Source: Talinum fruticosum
Taxonomy: Eukaryota; Streptophyta; Magnoliopsida; Caryophyllales; Talinaceae
Direction: 5' to 3'
Length of the DNA stretch: 64,000 nucleotides
Assembly: GCA_021018815.1 (NCBI GenBank)
Contig: JAITYX010000053.1
Location: 1,302,001-1,366,000, forward strand
Part shown: positions 1 through 11,261 of the stretch, piece after piece
Position numbering within the stretch: the stretch's first letter is position 1
Layout of the letters: each line of letters opens with the position of its first letter
Made by a program: the position numbers and the translations under genes
Notes under the pieces: model-generated
The model's database searches: none
Seen by the model: only the letters and a program-made list of their open reading frames with translations
Told to the model about the DNA's origin: nothing

Positions 1-1030
1 CCATTATCTCATCACCTACTCGTAGGTTGCTCCATGCTCATATGCACGGCTTTGCTCTTGATCATCGTCAGTAACTAGTTCCGCAAAATTATGCATTAGT
101 GTATATTAAAATACTGTTTAATGTATAATAGTATAATAGTTAGTGTACAATGTTATAATATTTAGTGTACAACACAAATTAAAAATTCATAATCCAATTG
201 TATAAATCACTTTGATTATTTCTTACCTACTGTATGTTGCTTCCTTATATCATAACCTATCAGTAGGTTGCTTCATGCAATTAATTGCATGAGTTTGCTT
301 TTGGTCATCTTCGAGTAACTGATTTTGTAAACTTATGTATTAGTGTATATTAAAACTCTACTTAATGTACAATAGTGTAATATTTAGTGTACAATAGTGT
401 AATATTCACTTTACAATACAAATTAAAAATCAGTATACAATTTTTCACATGCTTTGACAATGCAATATCTCTAAGTGTACAATAGTGGCTATTAAGACCA
501 TGTTTAATGCCCAATGCTATAATATTTAGTGTACAATTGAAAATTTTCACACATTATTGGTGCTTTGTCAAAACAAGTGTAATTTATTCAAAGTGTACAA
601 GTAGTGTATATTAAGATACTATTTAATGTATAATAGTATAATATTTAGTGTACAATTAAAATTGTATACAATCAGTATATAATACACTAATCGGTGTCCA
701 ATCGTACACTAATCCGTGTACAATTGTACACTAATTAGTATATAATTCTAATTCAACTAACATTGTATATAATCAGTATATAATACACTAATTAGTGTAC
801 AATTGTACACTAATCGAGTATACAAATTCCAATAGATCATGATTACAGACATGAGATCCCGATCACAAAGCATAGATTTTGGTACAATTGTACACTAATC
901 AATGTGAAATTGTTCACTAATCAAGTATAAGAATTTCGATTCAACAAACATGAGATCCTTATTATAGCAAGAGATCCTGATCATAGCATAGGTTTTCCGA
1001 ATTCAAACCTCGCATTAATATATAGCACCA
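1..1030. repeat. AT-rich region with dispersed GTGTACAAT motifs
   Basis: The motif GTGTACAAT, or close variants preceded by TTA or CTA, occurs about ten times between 140 and 900, in both orientations. Around 713-730, 797-812 and 880-895 the two orientations meet as short palindromes (GTACAATTGTAC). A second motif, CCTACTCGTAGGTTGCTYCATGC-like, occurs at about 17-40 and 247-277. No coding potential is seen. Dense short motifs of this kind resemble subterminal repeats of a DNA transposon, but no terminal inverted repeat was found in the window, so the class is unknown. Confidence 0.6.
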
Positions 1031-1200
1031 TATCGTGATTTGTTCCAATCTTTAGATCTAATATCTCCATAATTCAAGAGAGAGTGATCGGTAAAGAATG
1101 AGACCGATTGATCGGCAGAGAATTAGACAGAGAATAATCTCCTAAGAGAATGATCAAAGAGAAAGGCGATCAAACGGAAGGGCGATCAACAGAATAATAG
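1031..1200. other. Unassigned stretch, CT-rich on the minus strand
   Basis: On the minus strand this holds CT-rich sequence with repeated GATCG-type words, resembling a plant 5' leader. No reading frame, splice signal or known element could be supported. Confidence 0.3.
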
Positions 1201-1415
1201 GCAACGACGATGAGGGAGAAAGAACAGAGGGCGAGAGCAAGAGTTGAACACGATGAGTGAAAAATATTATCAGCGAGCAAAGAGATATATATACCACATG
1301 AAAAAGCAAGCAAAATTACAAAATTACCCACTGGAGTACATAACAATCTATCCTCCCGGGACTTTATTAGAATTTTTAGGGAAAAGATGGGACATTGCTC
1401 TAGTGTTCCGTTCAT
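1170..1415 (-). pseudogene. gag: Start of Tat-type gypsy gag, truncated
   Basis: The minus-strand frame beginning with ATG at 1415 starts MNGTLEQCPI and lies directly downstream (on that strand) of a leader that matches the leader in front of the plus-strand gag ATG at 13713, whose product starts MVGEAEQTPI. The shared M-x-G-x-x-EQ-x-PI pattern and identical placement show this is the N-terminus of the gag of a second, inverted member of the family. Similarity fades within about 20 residues and the rest of gag and pol is absent, so this copy is truncated on its 3' side by whatever lies at 1-1200. The remaining frame to 1170 may be read-through into unrelated sequence. Confidence 0.6.
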
Positions 1416-2080
1416 TGGAGTGGAATTCTTTTTGGGTACTGTCCTATGACGAAAAATAGACTAAACCGATGCTGTATGCACTCGAAGTGGATTGCACCGG
1501 CGAAGACCGAGGTGTAGAGCCAGGTACAGAGCAAGGGGAAGAGGTATCGGATTCCTAGTTGAGGCTTTCTAACCTTTTGTAGCTCGAATTCCGACGAAAC
1601 CCAATGGTAGTAGACTTTCCTATTCTGCAACCCAAAGGATAATGCTTAGGACAATGTGAAGGAACACAACTTTTTAGAGGAAGGGGCTTAAGTGCAAGAC
1701 CCGTAGACACTAAGAATGCCTTTTTTTTCGGATGCACATAAGGAATGCAAAATAAATGAAATGAAATGTAATGATGCTCATGACTTAATTTGGAATGATT
1801 TGTGATTTGGCTAATGCATAAATGAATACTTCTAATTGAAGATGAATTTGTTTTTGCTAAATGATAAATGAAAATAAAAAATTCGACCCACCTAATTTGA
1901 GATGAATTTATTTTGGCTAAATGAAAAATAAAAACTGAAATTTGGACGCACCTAATTTGAGATGAATTTATGTTGGCCAAATAAAAATAAAAATGCAAGA
2001 TGGAATGCAAAATTGGAAATGCAAAATGCTAAAAAAGTCAAAACCCTAAAAACAAACAGACCGAATCGAAGGAATAAAGG
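1416..2080 (-). mobile_element. Tat-type gypsy leader, 3' half, inverted
   Basis: The reverse complement of this stretch matches the plus-strand leader at about 13250-13712 in order. Both include an ATTTCATTTCATT tract, a GCATTCC word, a run similar to TTATCCTTTGG, and a block ending GTTTAGTCTATTTTTC just before the gag ATG. It is the continuation of the minus-strand leader that is interrupted at 2081-6966 by a solo LTR. The three imperfect copies of TTTGAGATGAATTTATTTTGGC between 1840 and 1980 are a local repeat within this copy. Confidence 0.8.
2076..2080. repeat. Target-site duplication, left (AAAGG)
   Basis: AAAGG directly precedes the TG of the solo LTR at 2081. AGAGG at 6967-6971 directly follows its CA end. 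One mismatch in five fits an old insertion into the minus-strand Tat leader, which continues on both sides. Confidence 0.7.
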
Positions 2081-2399
2081 TGTAAAACCCGTAATTTTTG
2101 GTTAGGTAATTCTATGAGTTAAACTAATTATTTAACCTTTAATTGAATAAAATACGTCGAATAACTAAAATATATACGTGCGTATATATTCGTTAATTTA
2201 TTTGAGCGAATTATTATCGGTTCACGTAACCATAATTAGGAAAATATATTAATTCCTTCCTTTTAATTTTTCCGCTCGGACTAGCTAAATAAAACCCTAG
2301 ACCGCTTATACTATGTATGAGGGTTTAATTTTTTTAATGCTTGACAAAAGAAAGGGAAAAGAAAAGGGAAATAAAAAAGGGCACTTGGCAACCGACATT

Positions 2400-2448
2400 A
2401 GGAGATTAGTGTAAAGTGAGAAATTGTGTGGCCTTTCTTGAGTACACT

Positions 2449-2480
<32 letters not shown>

Positions 2481-3060
2481 AGACCAAGGGGAGAGAAGAG
2501 AAGGCTCTGGGAGCCCAAGCGAGAAAAGGAAGAAGAAAAGCTGGGTGAGAGGGAGAGGAACCGAGAAAGAGATGGAGAACGAGGAAGGCATAGAAATCGG
2601 AAAACGAGAGGGAAGAAGGAGGGCGAGCTAGAACAAGAGAGGAAGGGGAGGTCGGTGGCATGCCTGAACGGTGACGACCGGTGAGCGAGGAAGCAAGTGG
2701 CCTGCGAGTGAAGAGTAAACGACGGCCGAGCAAGAGCCAGTGAGCAAACGACAGGAGCGAGGAAGCGGAGAAAGAGGAACATCAGCAGACAAAGAGAAAC
2801 CGAGGGAAAGAAAAGGGGGTAGCAAGTGAAACATAGAAAAGAAGAGGAACGACGACGGACTCAAGAGAACACCGAGGGTAAAGAGAAAGCCGGGACCGAG
2901 GTCAGGAACCGAAACAGAGACAGACGAGAGAGAGAGTTCGAGAGGCTGGGAACCGGGAAGAAGGGTGGGGCCGAACCGAAGCCAAAAAAGCGAGAGAAAG
3001 CGAGAGACTAGAACCTCGGCAGAACAAAGAACACTCAATCCATTTCTCAAACCCTAGACT
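2400..3060 (+). other. GA-rich segment in the solo LTR
   Basis: About 650 bp are strongly purine-rich on the plus strand and raise open frames in several phases with low-complexity Arg/Glu or Ser/Leu products. It begins near a possible transcription start zone and ends at a run similar to CTCAAACCCTAGACTTCG, as in the transcribed part of large gypsy LTRs. I regard the frames as compositional, not coding. Confidence 0.5.
2454..2481 (+). repeat. (GA)n microsatellite
   Basis: About 14 uninterrupted GA units inside the GA-rich part of the solo LTR. Confidence 0.9.
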
Positions 3061-4531
3061 TCGAGGTGTGTAGTCTTATACTTTAAACTAATAGTAATTT
3101 CGAAATTCAATTGAACTTGTTGTGATTATTGAGTATCTCGTATTATAGAACAAATTTAGTAGTTGTTTCAAATTGATTTAAGAAGTTAGAATGAATTTAG
3201 AAAGTCATTGGGGCTGAATTGGGACATTAGAGAATTTGATTGAAGTAGATTGTTAAGGTCTTATGGGTGATATTGGGAGTCCAGACTAGTAACAATGGAA
3301 TTCTTGTGATTTCGGTGATAGAATGTCGATTGAGGCGACAATTGAATCAATTATGACTTCCTAAATTTTCGAAGTTTTTATAAATAATTATATTGAGAGT
3401 TGGAGATTTGGGATAAAAAGGGAATAGAGGTTAATTTAAATTAATGCACAATGGAGACGTGGGAGTGAGAAATGGATGATTGCTAGGTTAATTGAGATCA
3501 AATCATATTTAAGTCCTTGATGTTGAACTAGACTTGAAGATAAGCGGAGTTAGAGGAATTTGAGTAAAGAAATAAGATTAAGAGTTATATGGCGGAGTAT
3601 GGGCGTTAGAGAGTCGGCTAAGGATATGAAGACATAATATAAGAATTTGAGGAAGGATGATATTATGTGAAGAGTTGCGACCTTTGGATTAAGCTATAAT
3701 TATTTATGGATATTGTGGCTCTTGTGAACTAAATTAGTGAAAGGAAAGATTAGGAAGATACAATATGCGAGTTCGAATTGAATATGGTAGTTTGCGATGA
3801 GTTATGACAATTTCGGCTAAATTTTGATAGGTTGTGATTATGGATGGTTTACCACTTGTGGTTATTGTGGCTCGGAGGAGTTTTAGTTGCTGACTTCATT
3901 GTGCTTAAAAAACCAATTGAGTGAAGGAATACGAATGTTGGAGTGTAGAAAAGGAGCAGGAATTTGGAGTATTAAGGGAATAGGTATCTATATTGATTTA
4001 TTGTGACTTTGGAAACAGAGTGAAGCAAGAATTACATATATGGGAAATAGGAGACTTGCTTAAATAGAATATGGATGAATATGAGATGTTAAGTACTTGG
4101 GTGAATCCCCGAGTTAATGTGCTAGCTTGGAATGTTAAGTTTTAGTATAGAGATGCTTGACACGTGAAGTGATTTTATTCTAAATAACGCTCAAAAGTTA
4201 GTTTTGAAAAGAGTTCAAATGTTTATAAAAAATGATACTTGCGTATGATTCTTGATATATGCTTTTTAAACTTGAAATGTATTCTAAAGAAGTGAACCTG
4301 AGTTGAGAAAGTGAATTTAGAAGGGTGGCACGTAGTGAACATGCCTTCTATGATATTAAAATGATTTGAGAATATGGTTTAAAACTAAGTTTGATAAGTG
4401 ATTGTGATCACTTCAGTGTTGAACAGCTTTTGGGCTAAGGATTGTTTAAACCAGAGGAAGGAGGTGGTTGTGCGTATCAAGCTGAACGGGTCCTTGCGTA
4501 TCAGGATACCCATCAACCAAGGAGGTTGAAT

Positions 4532-4536
4532 CTTTC
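4532..4536. repeat. Probable TSD of the copia solo LTR (CTTTC)
   Basis: CTTTC precedes the TG at 4537 and CATTC follows the CA at 6015 (6016-6020). One mismatch in five. Both lie inside the larger gypsy-type LTR. Confidence 0.55.
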
Positions 4537-6015
4537 TGAAGGTTTGCTCTTGGTGAGTCTAAGTCACCCTCGAGGGGGTGAATAGGGCGACGAGGAAATT
4601 TTAAAAACTTAGAAACTTTAAGCTTGAAAAGGACAAACAACTGAATCTAAGTCTAGATTGGACTAAGAAAAGTATGCACTCGTAAATACATGGAAACCCT
4701 CCTGGGGCAGAAAACCACGGACAGTGCTAGTCCAAGTACCAAGTCAAATCCACTATTTTGAATCCTCAAAATACAACGGATCGACTCTACCAGAATTGCT
4801 CCCTTAGTAAATTCCTTACAATGTTTTCCTAGACTCAAAAGTTCCCTTATCCGATCTAGTACTTCTTAACCGAGATAACCTTTACAGCTAGGGACAACTG
4901 AGCTGAGTTAACCCTTACAGCTCAGTCAAGAGACCTTACTCGGAAAGTTAAAGAAGTATGTAACTAATTACAAGACTTGACAACTCGTAAAAGTATTAAG
5001 TATAGACTTAGAGTTATAAGAAGAAGATTGAATGAGTAATGTACTAAAAGAGATAGTTTTAGCCATGGATTCAATAATTTTCAAGTCTTGTGAAGTGGCT
5101 TCTATTTATTAATGACCAAGCAGAGTGACCGTTGTGTCTTGGTTCTGAACAAAAGTCTTTAGTAGTCGTTGTAAGGGCTCTTCCGAGTCACTCGAAAAGA
5201 TCCGTTGGGATGTGAACATTGTGCAACGGCTTTTAGCTCCTAAAGGTGCTCAAGTCATTTGGTGATGCCTGAAAAGCAAGGTGGAAACCACCGTTGAGCT
5301 TAGCATTGGAGTTTTTCAGCTTTGGAAACAGCAACCCCGACACGGTGTCTAAAGCTCTGTTCGTAAGTAGATAAAACTTGTCTGCTGGTGATTGACAACT
5401 TGAAGCCAGCTACTTTTGTATTTCAAAAATGAGATGACCTCATTTGGATAACCTACAAAAGTAAACCACTTTGATTCTCAAAGTATAAAATACTTGGGTC
5501 TAAGATTAGGCACGAGATAATAATTTAATTAAGATAGTTAAGTGCATAATTATCTTAAGCCTATAAGAGTGGAATTTTCGGAGTCTAATATTCAATATAC
5601 TCAAATTCCATCAAAGTCAGTCCTAACAAAGATAAAGTTCAAAAGAGTAAAATCATCAGAGTAAAAAGACTTAATCTAGACAAATAATTCTCAAACAAAA
5701 AACCGACTTAGAAAGAGGAATTAACACTCTAATTCACTTTGCATTGAATTATGCAGATCGAACTTAGAATAAAAGTATTAGAGAAATTATTTAAACATGT
5801 TATAGATTTGAGTGCTATTTGAGTGAGTTAGAAACATCAATGTAGAAGATATACAGGAATGTGTTTTCTGAGTCAGTCAAAAACAAATCAAGACTTATAC
5901 AGGAGTTTCTATATCACTCGAATGACATGTAATCAAAACTTAGAAGGGATGAGGTTTGTACACTGAGTCTTCATGTAGTACTCGGAATGGTTTAGATCTA
6001 GAGTCCGAGTCTTCA
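4537..6015 (-). mobile_element. Copia (Sirevirus-like) solo LTR, copy D
   Basis: This 1479-bp segment begins TGAAGGTTTGCTC and ends GTCCGAGTCTTCA, matching along its length the LTRs of the two copia elements at 14355-23925 and 52845-63940. Shared blocks include the TGGAAACCCTCCTGG word, the AATCCACTATTTTGAAT word and the block ending GTAATCAAAACTTA. Read as in those elements, the LTR lies on the minus strand. No PBS, polypurine tract or internal sequence adjoins it, so it is a solo LTR. It is nested inside the gypsy-type LTR and is therefore the younger of the two. Confidence 0.9.
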
Positions 6016-6160
6016 CATTCCTGATGAGGAAAGCGGAGCCTTCCGTGTATTTAACTAGAGATAGGTCTCGGGAACCTAAGTCAAGGGGTTGTGCCCCGAG
6101 AAAACCGTCCGGTGCTAGTTCAATTATCTAAAGCCTCCAAAAAGATTGTGTCTATGATCG

Positions 6161-7717
6161 AAGGCATTTGAAAGAAAGTACGGTGGTTGCACCACCTTGT
6201 TTAAAGTGATTCAATTCCCTAAATGATTGCAAATCTTGCTTTTGAGTGATTAAAATGTTATGACCTTTAAGTTGCAAGAGGTTTCGGGAGATTTCCTTGA
6301 AAAGTATCTAGATTTGTATTATGTTATTATACTTTCATCGATTTCATTATTATGTGTAGTATGCGTAAAGAATTTCCGTTTTAAGAGTTAAGACTCACCG
6401 GTGAGCATGTTGTTTGCTCACCCCCACAAGTTTCCCCTTTTCCCCTCCTAGTGTTGTAGGTACACTCTCGTAAGGTGTGATCGAAGGTATGATATGTATT
6501 TAGCATATTGTGGACTCTTACTGACTACTGTTGTTTGCTAATTGCCGATTGCCGAAGTGACTCAAGCTGACCTGCATTCCATATTTGTAAGCATTATAGC
6601 TTATAAATAAGTTCATATAGTTTGTACAAGATGTATAGTGAACCATTTAGATTATTTTAAGTTTTAATGCACGATTGGTTGGACTCGGCGTGTGGCTCGT
6701 TGAGTTGTATACTCCGAGCGTGTGGATCATTGAGTTATATTATAATTTTAATGCAGGATTTTAAGGCTTTAAGCCTAGGGGATAGTCCATATTACAAACG
6801 GAACTTTGTCGAAATTTTTAGAAATTTTCAAACTCTTTTGGAAAATTACACTTCTTACCTTTAAGTTGGAATTAGAAAGTCAAGCCGTCACCTGAATGAG
6901 CCTTAGGAGTTCCTCGTGAGGGACTCGGTGATGTAACACTCCTAGGATGGGTTTTGGGGTAGTACAAGAGGGGTCCCTGGCATGACCCTTCCGGACTCAC
7001 CGGCGGCCAGTGACTACCCGAAACCTAGACTGTTTAGATTAAGAAGAATTTTTAGGATGACTCGGAAATGCTTAATGGACTGAACTAAGAAAAAGAAACG
7101 GTAATTTTTGAACTTTTGGCTAAAATGCACATAATGGACTTACTCGAGGAAATTAATTATGGTATTTTATTTGCACCTATGCAAGGGTTAATCAACACTC
7201 TTAACCTAACCTAAAGTCTCACAAGGAGAAGACTAAATACTAAAAGCAACCACACTCATCCAAGCATGCAAATGTAGAGACAAGGTACCATCTCAAAAAT
7301 CAAGGGTCTCGTGGTCAAAAGAGGGGTTAATATAGGTAGGACACATGGTGTCTCATAGTCCGAGCATTTAGTCCTCCATGGGGTGCACAATAGTAAAAGC
7401 ATGAATGCCCAGCTTCCTCCAGAGAGAGCAAGCTATGAGGGAAGAGGTACCACCTCCCCGACAATCAAGCCTACTTGGGTCCGTCTGGTTTAGCAGTTCG
7501 AACCTCTTCCAAAAATTGTTCTTAAAAGGTAAAGTTTAAGGTTGAAACAAAAATAAACAAATGTGTTTGAGGTTACCTAAATGTAGGATGCCTAATACAA
7601 ATACATTACAAAAACTCATAACTCAAACTTTCAAGTCTAGCCCTCTTAATAAGTGATAGTTTCCAGTGGAGTTGCCACTGTAGGAACCACGAACACCCAT
7701 CCCCTTCGTAGAGGGAG
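6161..7717. repeat. Chimeric tandem unit 1 (1557 bp)
   Basis: The unit consists of the last 806 bp of the gypsy-type solo LTR (6161-6966), followed by inverted Tat leader with its PBS complement (6967-7678), followed by 39 bp of the Tat LTR end (7679-7717). It begins AAGGCATTTGAAAG. The next unit begins AAGGTATTTGAAAG at 7718, immediately after the sequence TAGAGGGAG of the Tat LTR. This first unit is the original junction, because its left side is continuous with the rest of the solo LTR. Confidence 0.9.
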
Positions 7718-9717
7718 AAGGTATTTGAAAGAAAGTACGGTGGTTGCACCACCTTATTTAAAGTGATCCAATTCCCCAAATGATTGCAAATCCCGCTTTT
7801 GAATGATTAAAATGTTATGACCTTTAAGTTGCAAGAGGTTTCAAGAGATTTCCTTGAAAAGTATCTAGAATTGTATTATGTTATTATACTTTCATCGATT
7901 TCATTATTATGTGTAGTATGCGTAAAGAATTTCCATTTTAAGAGTTAAGACTCTCCGGTGAGCGCGTGGTTTGCTCACCCCCACAAATTTACCCCTTTTC
8001 CCCTCCTAGTGTTGCAGGTACCCTCTCGAAGGTGTGATCGAAGGTATGATCCGTATTTAACATATTGTGGACTCTTGCTGATTGCTTGTTGTTTGCTATC
8101 TGCCGATTGACGAAGTGGCTCAAGCTGATCCGCATTCCATGTTTCTAAGCGTTATAGCTTACAAATAAGTTCATATAGTTTGTACCAGATGTATAGTGAA
8201 CTATTTAGATTATTTTAAGTTTTAACGCATGATGGATTGGACTCCAGCAGTATCGCTCGTTAAGTTATATTATGATTTTAATGCAGGATTTTAAGGCTTT
8301 CAGCCTAGGGGATAGTCCATATTACAAACGGAACTCGTCGAAATTTTTAGAAATTTTCAAACTCTTTTGGAAAATTACCCTTCTTACCTTTAAGTTGGAA
8401 TTAGACAGTCAGCCGACACCTGAATGAGCCTTCGGAGTTCGTTGTGAGGGACTCGGTGATGTAACACTCCTAGGGTGGGTTTTGGGGTACTACAAGAGGG
8501 GTCCTTGGCATGACACTTTTGAACTAACCGGCGGCCGGTGATTACCTTAAACCTACACTTGTCTAGATTAAGAAGAATTTTTAGGATGACTTGAAAATGC
8601 TTATAAATAAGTTCATATAATTTGTACCGGATGCATAGTGAACCATTTAGATTATTTTAAGTTTTAATGCATGATTGGTTGGATTCCGGCGTGTGGCCGT
8701 TGAGTTGTATACTCCGAGCGTGTGGCTTGTTGAGTTATATTATGATTTTAATGCAGGATTTTAAGGTTTTAGGCCTAGGGGATAGTTCATACTACAAACG
8801 GAACTCTGTTGAAATTTTTAGAAATTTTCAAACTCTTTCGGAAAATTACCCTTCTTACCTTTAAGTTGGAATTAGAAAGTCAAGCCGACACCGAATAAGC
8901 CTTGGGAGTTCCTCGTGAAGGGCTCTAGTCATGTAACACTCCTAGGGAAGGTTTTGGGGTACTACAAGAAGGGTCCTTGGCATGACCCTTCCGGACTCAC
9001 CGGCGGCCGGTGACTACTTGAAACCTAGACTGTCTAGATTAAGAAGAATTTTTAGGATGACTCGAAAATGTTTAACTGACCGACCTAAGAAAAGGAAAGG
9101 GTAATTTTTGAACTTTTGGCTAAAATGCACATAATGGACTTACTCGAGGAAATTAATTATGGTATTTTATTTGCACATATGCAAGGGTTAATCAGCACTC
9201 TTAACCTAACCTAAAGTCTCACAAGGAGAAGACGAAATACAAAAAGCAACCACACTCATCCAAGCATGCAAATGTAGAGACAAGGTACCATCTCAACAAC
9301 CAAGGGTTTGTGGTCAAAAGAGGGGTTAATCTAGGTAGGATACATGGTGTCTCATAGTCCAAGCATTTATTCCTCCGTGGGGTGCACAATAGCAAAAAGA
9401 ATTAATGCTCGGTTCCTCCGAAGATAGCGTGCTATGAGGGAAGAGGTACCACTTCCTTGACAGTCAAGCCTAGTTAGGGCCATCTGGTTTAGCAGTTCGA
9501 ACCTCTTCCAAAAATTGTTCTTAAAAGGTAAAGTTTAAGGTTGAAACAAAAATAAACAAATATCTTTGAGGTTACCTAAATGTAGGATGCCTAATGCAAA
9601 TACATTACAAAAACTCATAACTCAAACTTTCAAGTCTAGCCCTCTTAATAAGTGATTATCCCCAGTGGAGTTGCCACTCGTAAGAACCACGAAGACCCAT
9701 CCCCTTCTTAGAGGGAG
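7718..9717. repeat. Chimeric tandem unit 2 (2000 bp, with inner duplication)
   Basis: Same order as unit 1: solo-LTR 3' part, inverted Tat leader, PBS complement at 9657-9675, LTR end. It is about 440 bp longer because the segment 8157-8602 (LTR end plus first part of the leader) is repeated at 8603-9060. The inner junction joins GAAAATGC to TTATAAATAAG, where both parents contain GCTTA, so a 5-base microhomology may have been used. Confidence 0.88.
8157..9060. repeat. Inner direct duplication of about 445 bp in unit 2
   Basis: Both halves contain TTATAAATAAGTTCATATA, GATTTTAATGCAGGATTTTA, the LTR end GGTTTTGGGGTACTACA and the start of the inverted Tat leader up to TTTTTAGGATGACT. The halves differ by substitutions and small indels, so the duplication is old. 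Confidence 0.85.
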
Positions 9718-11261
9718 AAGGTATATGAAAGAAAGTACGGTGGTTGCACCACTTTGTTTAAAGTGATTCAATTCCCCAAATGATTACAAATCCCGCTTCG
9801 AATGATTAAAATGTTATGACCTTTATGTTGCAAGAGGTTTCAGGAGATTTCCTTGAAAAGTATCTAGATTTGTATTATGTTATTATACTTTCACCGGTTT
9901 CATTATTATGTGTAGTATGTGTAAAGAATTTTCGTTTTAAGAGTTAAGACTCTCCAGGTGAGTGCATGGTTTTCTCACCCCTATTCTCCTTCTAGTGTTG
10001 CAGGTATACTCTCGAAGGTGTGATCGGAAGGTATGATATGCATTTAGCATATTGTGGACTCTTGCTGATTGGTTGTTGTTTGCTAACTGCTGATTGCCGA
10101 AGTGGCTCAAGCTAACTTGCATTCCATGTATCTAAGTGTTATAGCTTATAAATACGTTCATATAGTTTGTACCATATGTATAGTGAACCATTTAGATTAT
10201 TTTAAGTTTTAATGCATGATTGGTTGGATTCCGGCATGTGGCCGTTGAGTTGTATACTCGAGCGTGTGGCTTGTTGAGTTATATTATGATTTTAATGCAG
10301 GATTTTAAGGTTTTAAGCCTAAGGGATAGTCCATATTAGAAACGAAACTCTATTCAAATTTTTAGAAATTTTCAAACGCTTTTGGAAAATTACCCTTCTT
10401 ACCTTTAATTTGGAATGAGAAAGTCAAGCCTACACCTGAATAAGCCTTGGGAGTTCCTCGCGAATGGCTCTATTGATGTAACACTCCTAGGGAAGGTTTT
10501 GGGGTACTACAAGAGGGTTCCTTGGCATGACCCTTCCGGACTCATCGACGGCCGGTGACTACCTGAAACCTAGACTGTTTAGATTAAGAAGAATTTTTAG
10601 GATGACTCGAAAATTTTTAACGGACTCACCTAAGAAAAGGAAAGGGTAATTTTTGAACTTTTGGCTAAAATGCACATAATGGACTTACTCGAGGAAATTA
10701 ATTATGGTATTTTATTTGCACATATGCAAGGGTTAATCAACACTCTTAACCTAACCTAAAGTCTCACAAGGAGAAGACTAAATACTAAAAGCAACCACAC
10801 TCATCCAAGCATGCAAATGTAGACACAAGGTACCATCTCAACAACCAAGGGTTTGTGGTCAAAAGAGGGGTTAATCTAGGTAGGATACATGGTGTCTCAT
10901 AGTCCGAGCATTTAGCCTTCCGTGGGGTGCACAATAGCAAAAAGAATGAATGCTCGGTTCCTCCGAAGAGAGCGTGCTATGAGGGAAGAGGTACCACCTC
11001 CTTGACAATCAAGCCGAGTTGGGACCGTCTGGTTTAGCAGTTCGAACCTCTTCCAAAAATTGTTCTTAAAAGGTAAAGTTTAAGGTTGAAACAAAAATAA
11101 ACAAATATCTTTGAGGTTATCTAAATGTAGGATGCCTAATGCAAATACATTACAAAAACTCATAACTCAAACTTTCAAGTCTCGCCCTTTTAATAAGTGA
11201 TAGTCCCCAGTGGAGTTGCCATCTGTAGGAACTACGAACACCCATCCCCTTCGTAGAGGGA
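9718..11261. repeat. Chimeric tandem unit 3 (about 1544 bp)
   Basis: Third copy of the LTR-end plus inverted-leader unit. Unlike units 1 and 2, its Tat LTR end does not jump back at TAGAGGGA but runs on into a complete LTR (11224-13201). This is the right-hand parent of the amplification. Confidence 0.9.
11202..11220 (-). other. Primer-binding site of the minus-strand Tat element
   Basis: The minus strand reads GGCAACTCCACTGGGGACT three bases after the CA end of the LTR. This resembles the TGGCGACTCCACTGGGGA-type PBS found in plant Tat/Ogre-like gypsy elements. The same site recurs in tandem units 1 (7658-7676, two substitutions) and 2 (9657-9675). Its position fixes the orientation of the LTR at 11224-13201. 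Confidence 0.8.

Larger units (their letters stand above)
2081..6966 (+). mobile_element. Gypsy-type solo LTR, about 3.4 kb without its own insertion
   Basis: The LTR starts TGTAAAACCCGTAATTT and ends GGTTTTGGGGTAGTACA, giving TG...CA ends of the type seen in large Ty3/gypsy LTRs. A 5-bp TSD with one mismatch flanks it (AAAGG/AGAGG). The Tat leader on the minus strand is interrupted exactly here. After removing the nested copia LTR (4537-6015) and one TSD, the length is about 3.4 kb. No internal region or second LTR is present, so it is a solo LTR formed by recombination. Orientation is set by the GA-rich transcribed-looking part near 2400-3050. The lineage (chromovirus-like such as Tekay/Del) is a guess from the ends and size only. 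Confidence 0.78.

Noticed and set aside
2454..2481. GA repeat as a GAGA-type regulatory element
   Set aside because: Only a simple microsatellite is seen. There is no gene close by for it to regulate.
2398..3050. Overlapping open frames on both strands (Arg/Glu-rich or Ser/Leu-rich products)
   Set aside because: They follow from GA-rich composition in a solo LTR. No domain, start context or conservation.
6667..8864. Two similar 65-codon frames (6667-6864 and 8667-8864) that look like a repeated gene
   Set aside because: They are the same part of the LTR end repeated in the tandem units. The third unit breaks the frame.
6161..11261. Tandem units as a CRISPR-like or centromeric satellite array
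   Set aside because: Only three units of 1.5-2.0 kb, made of retrotransposon parts. No short direct repeat with spacers.
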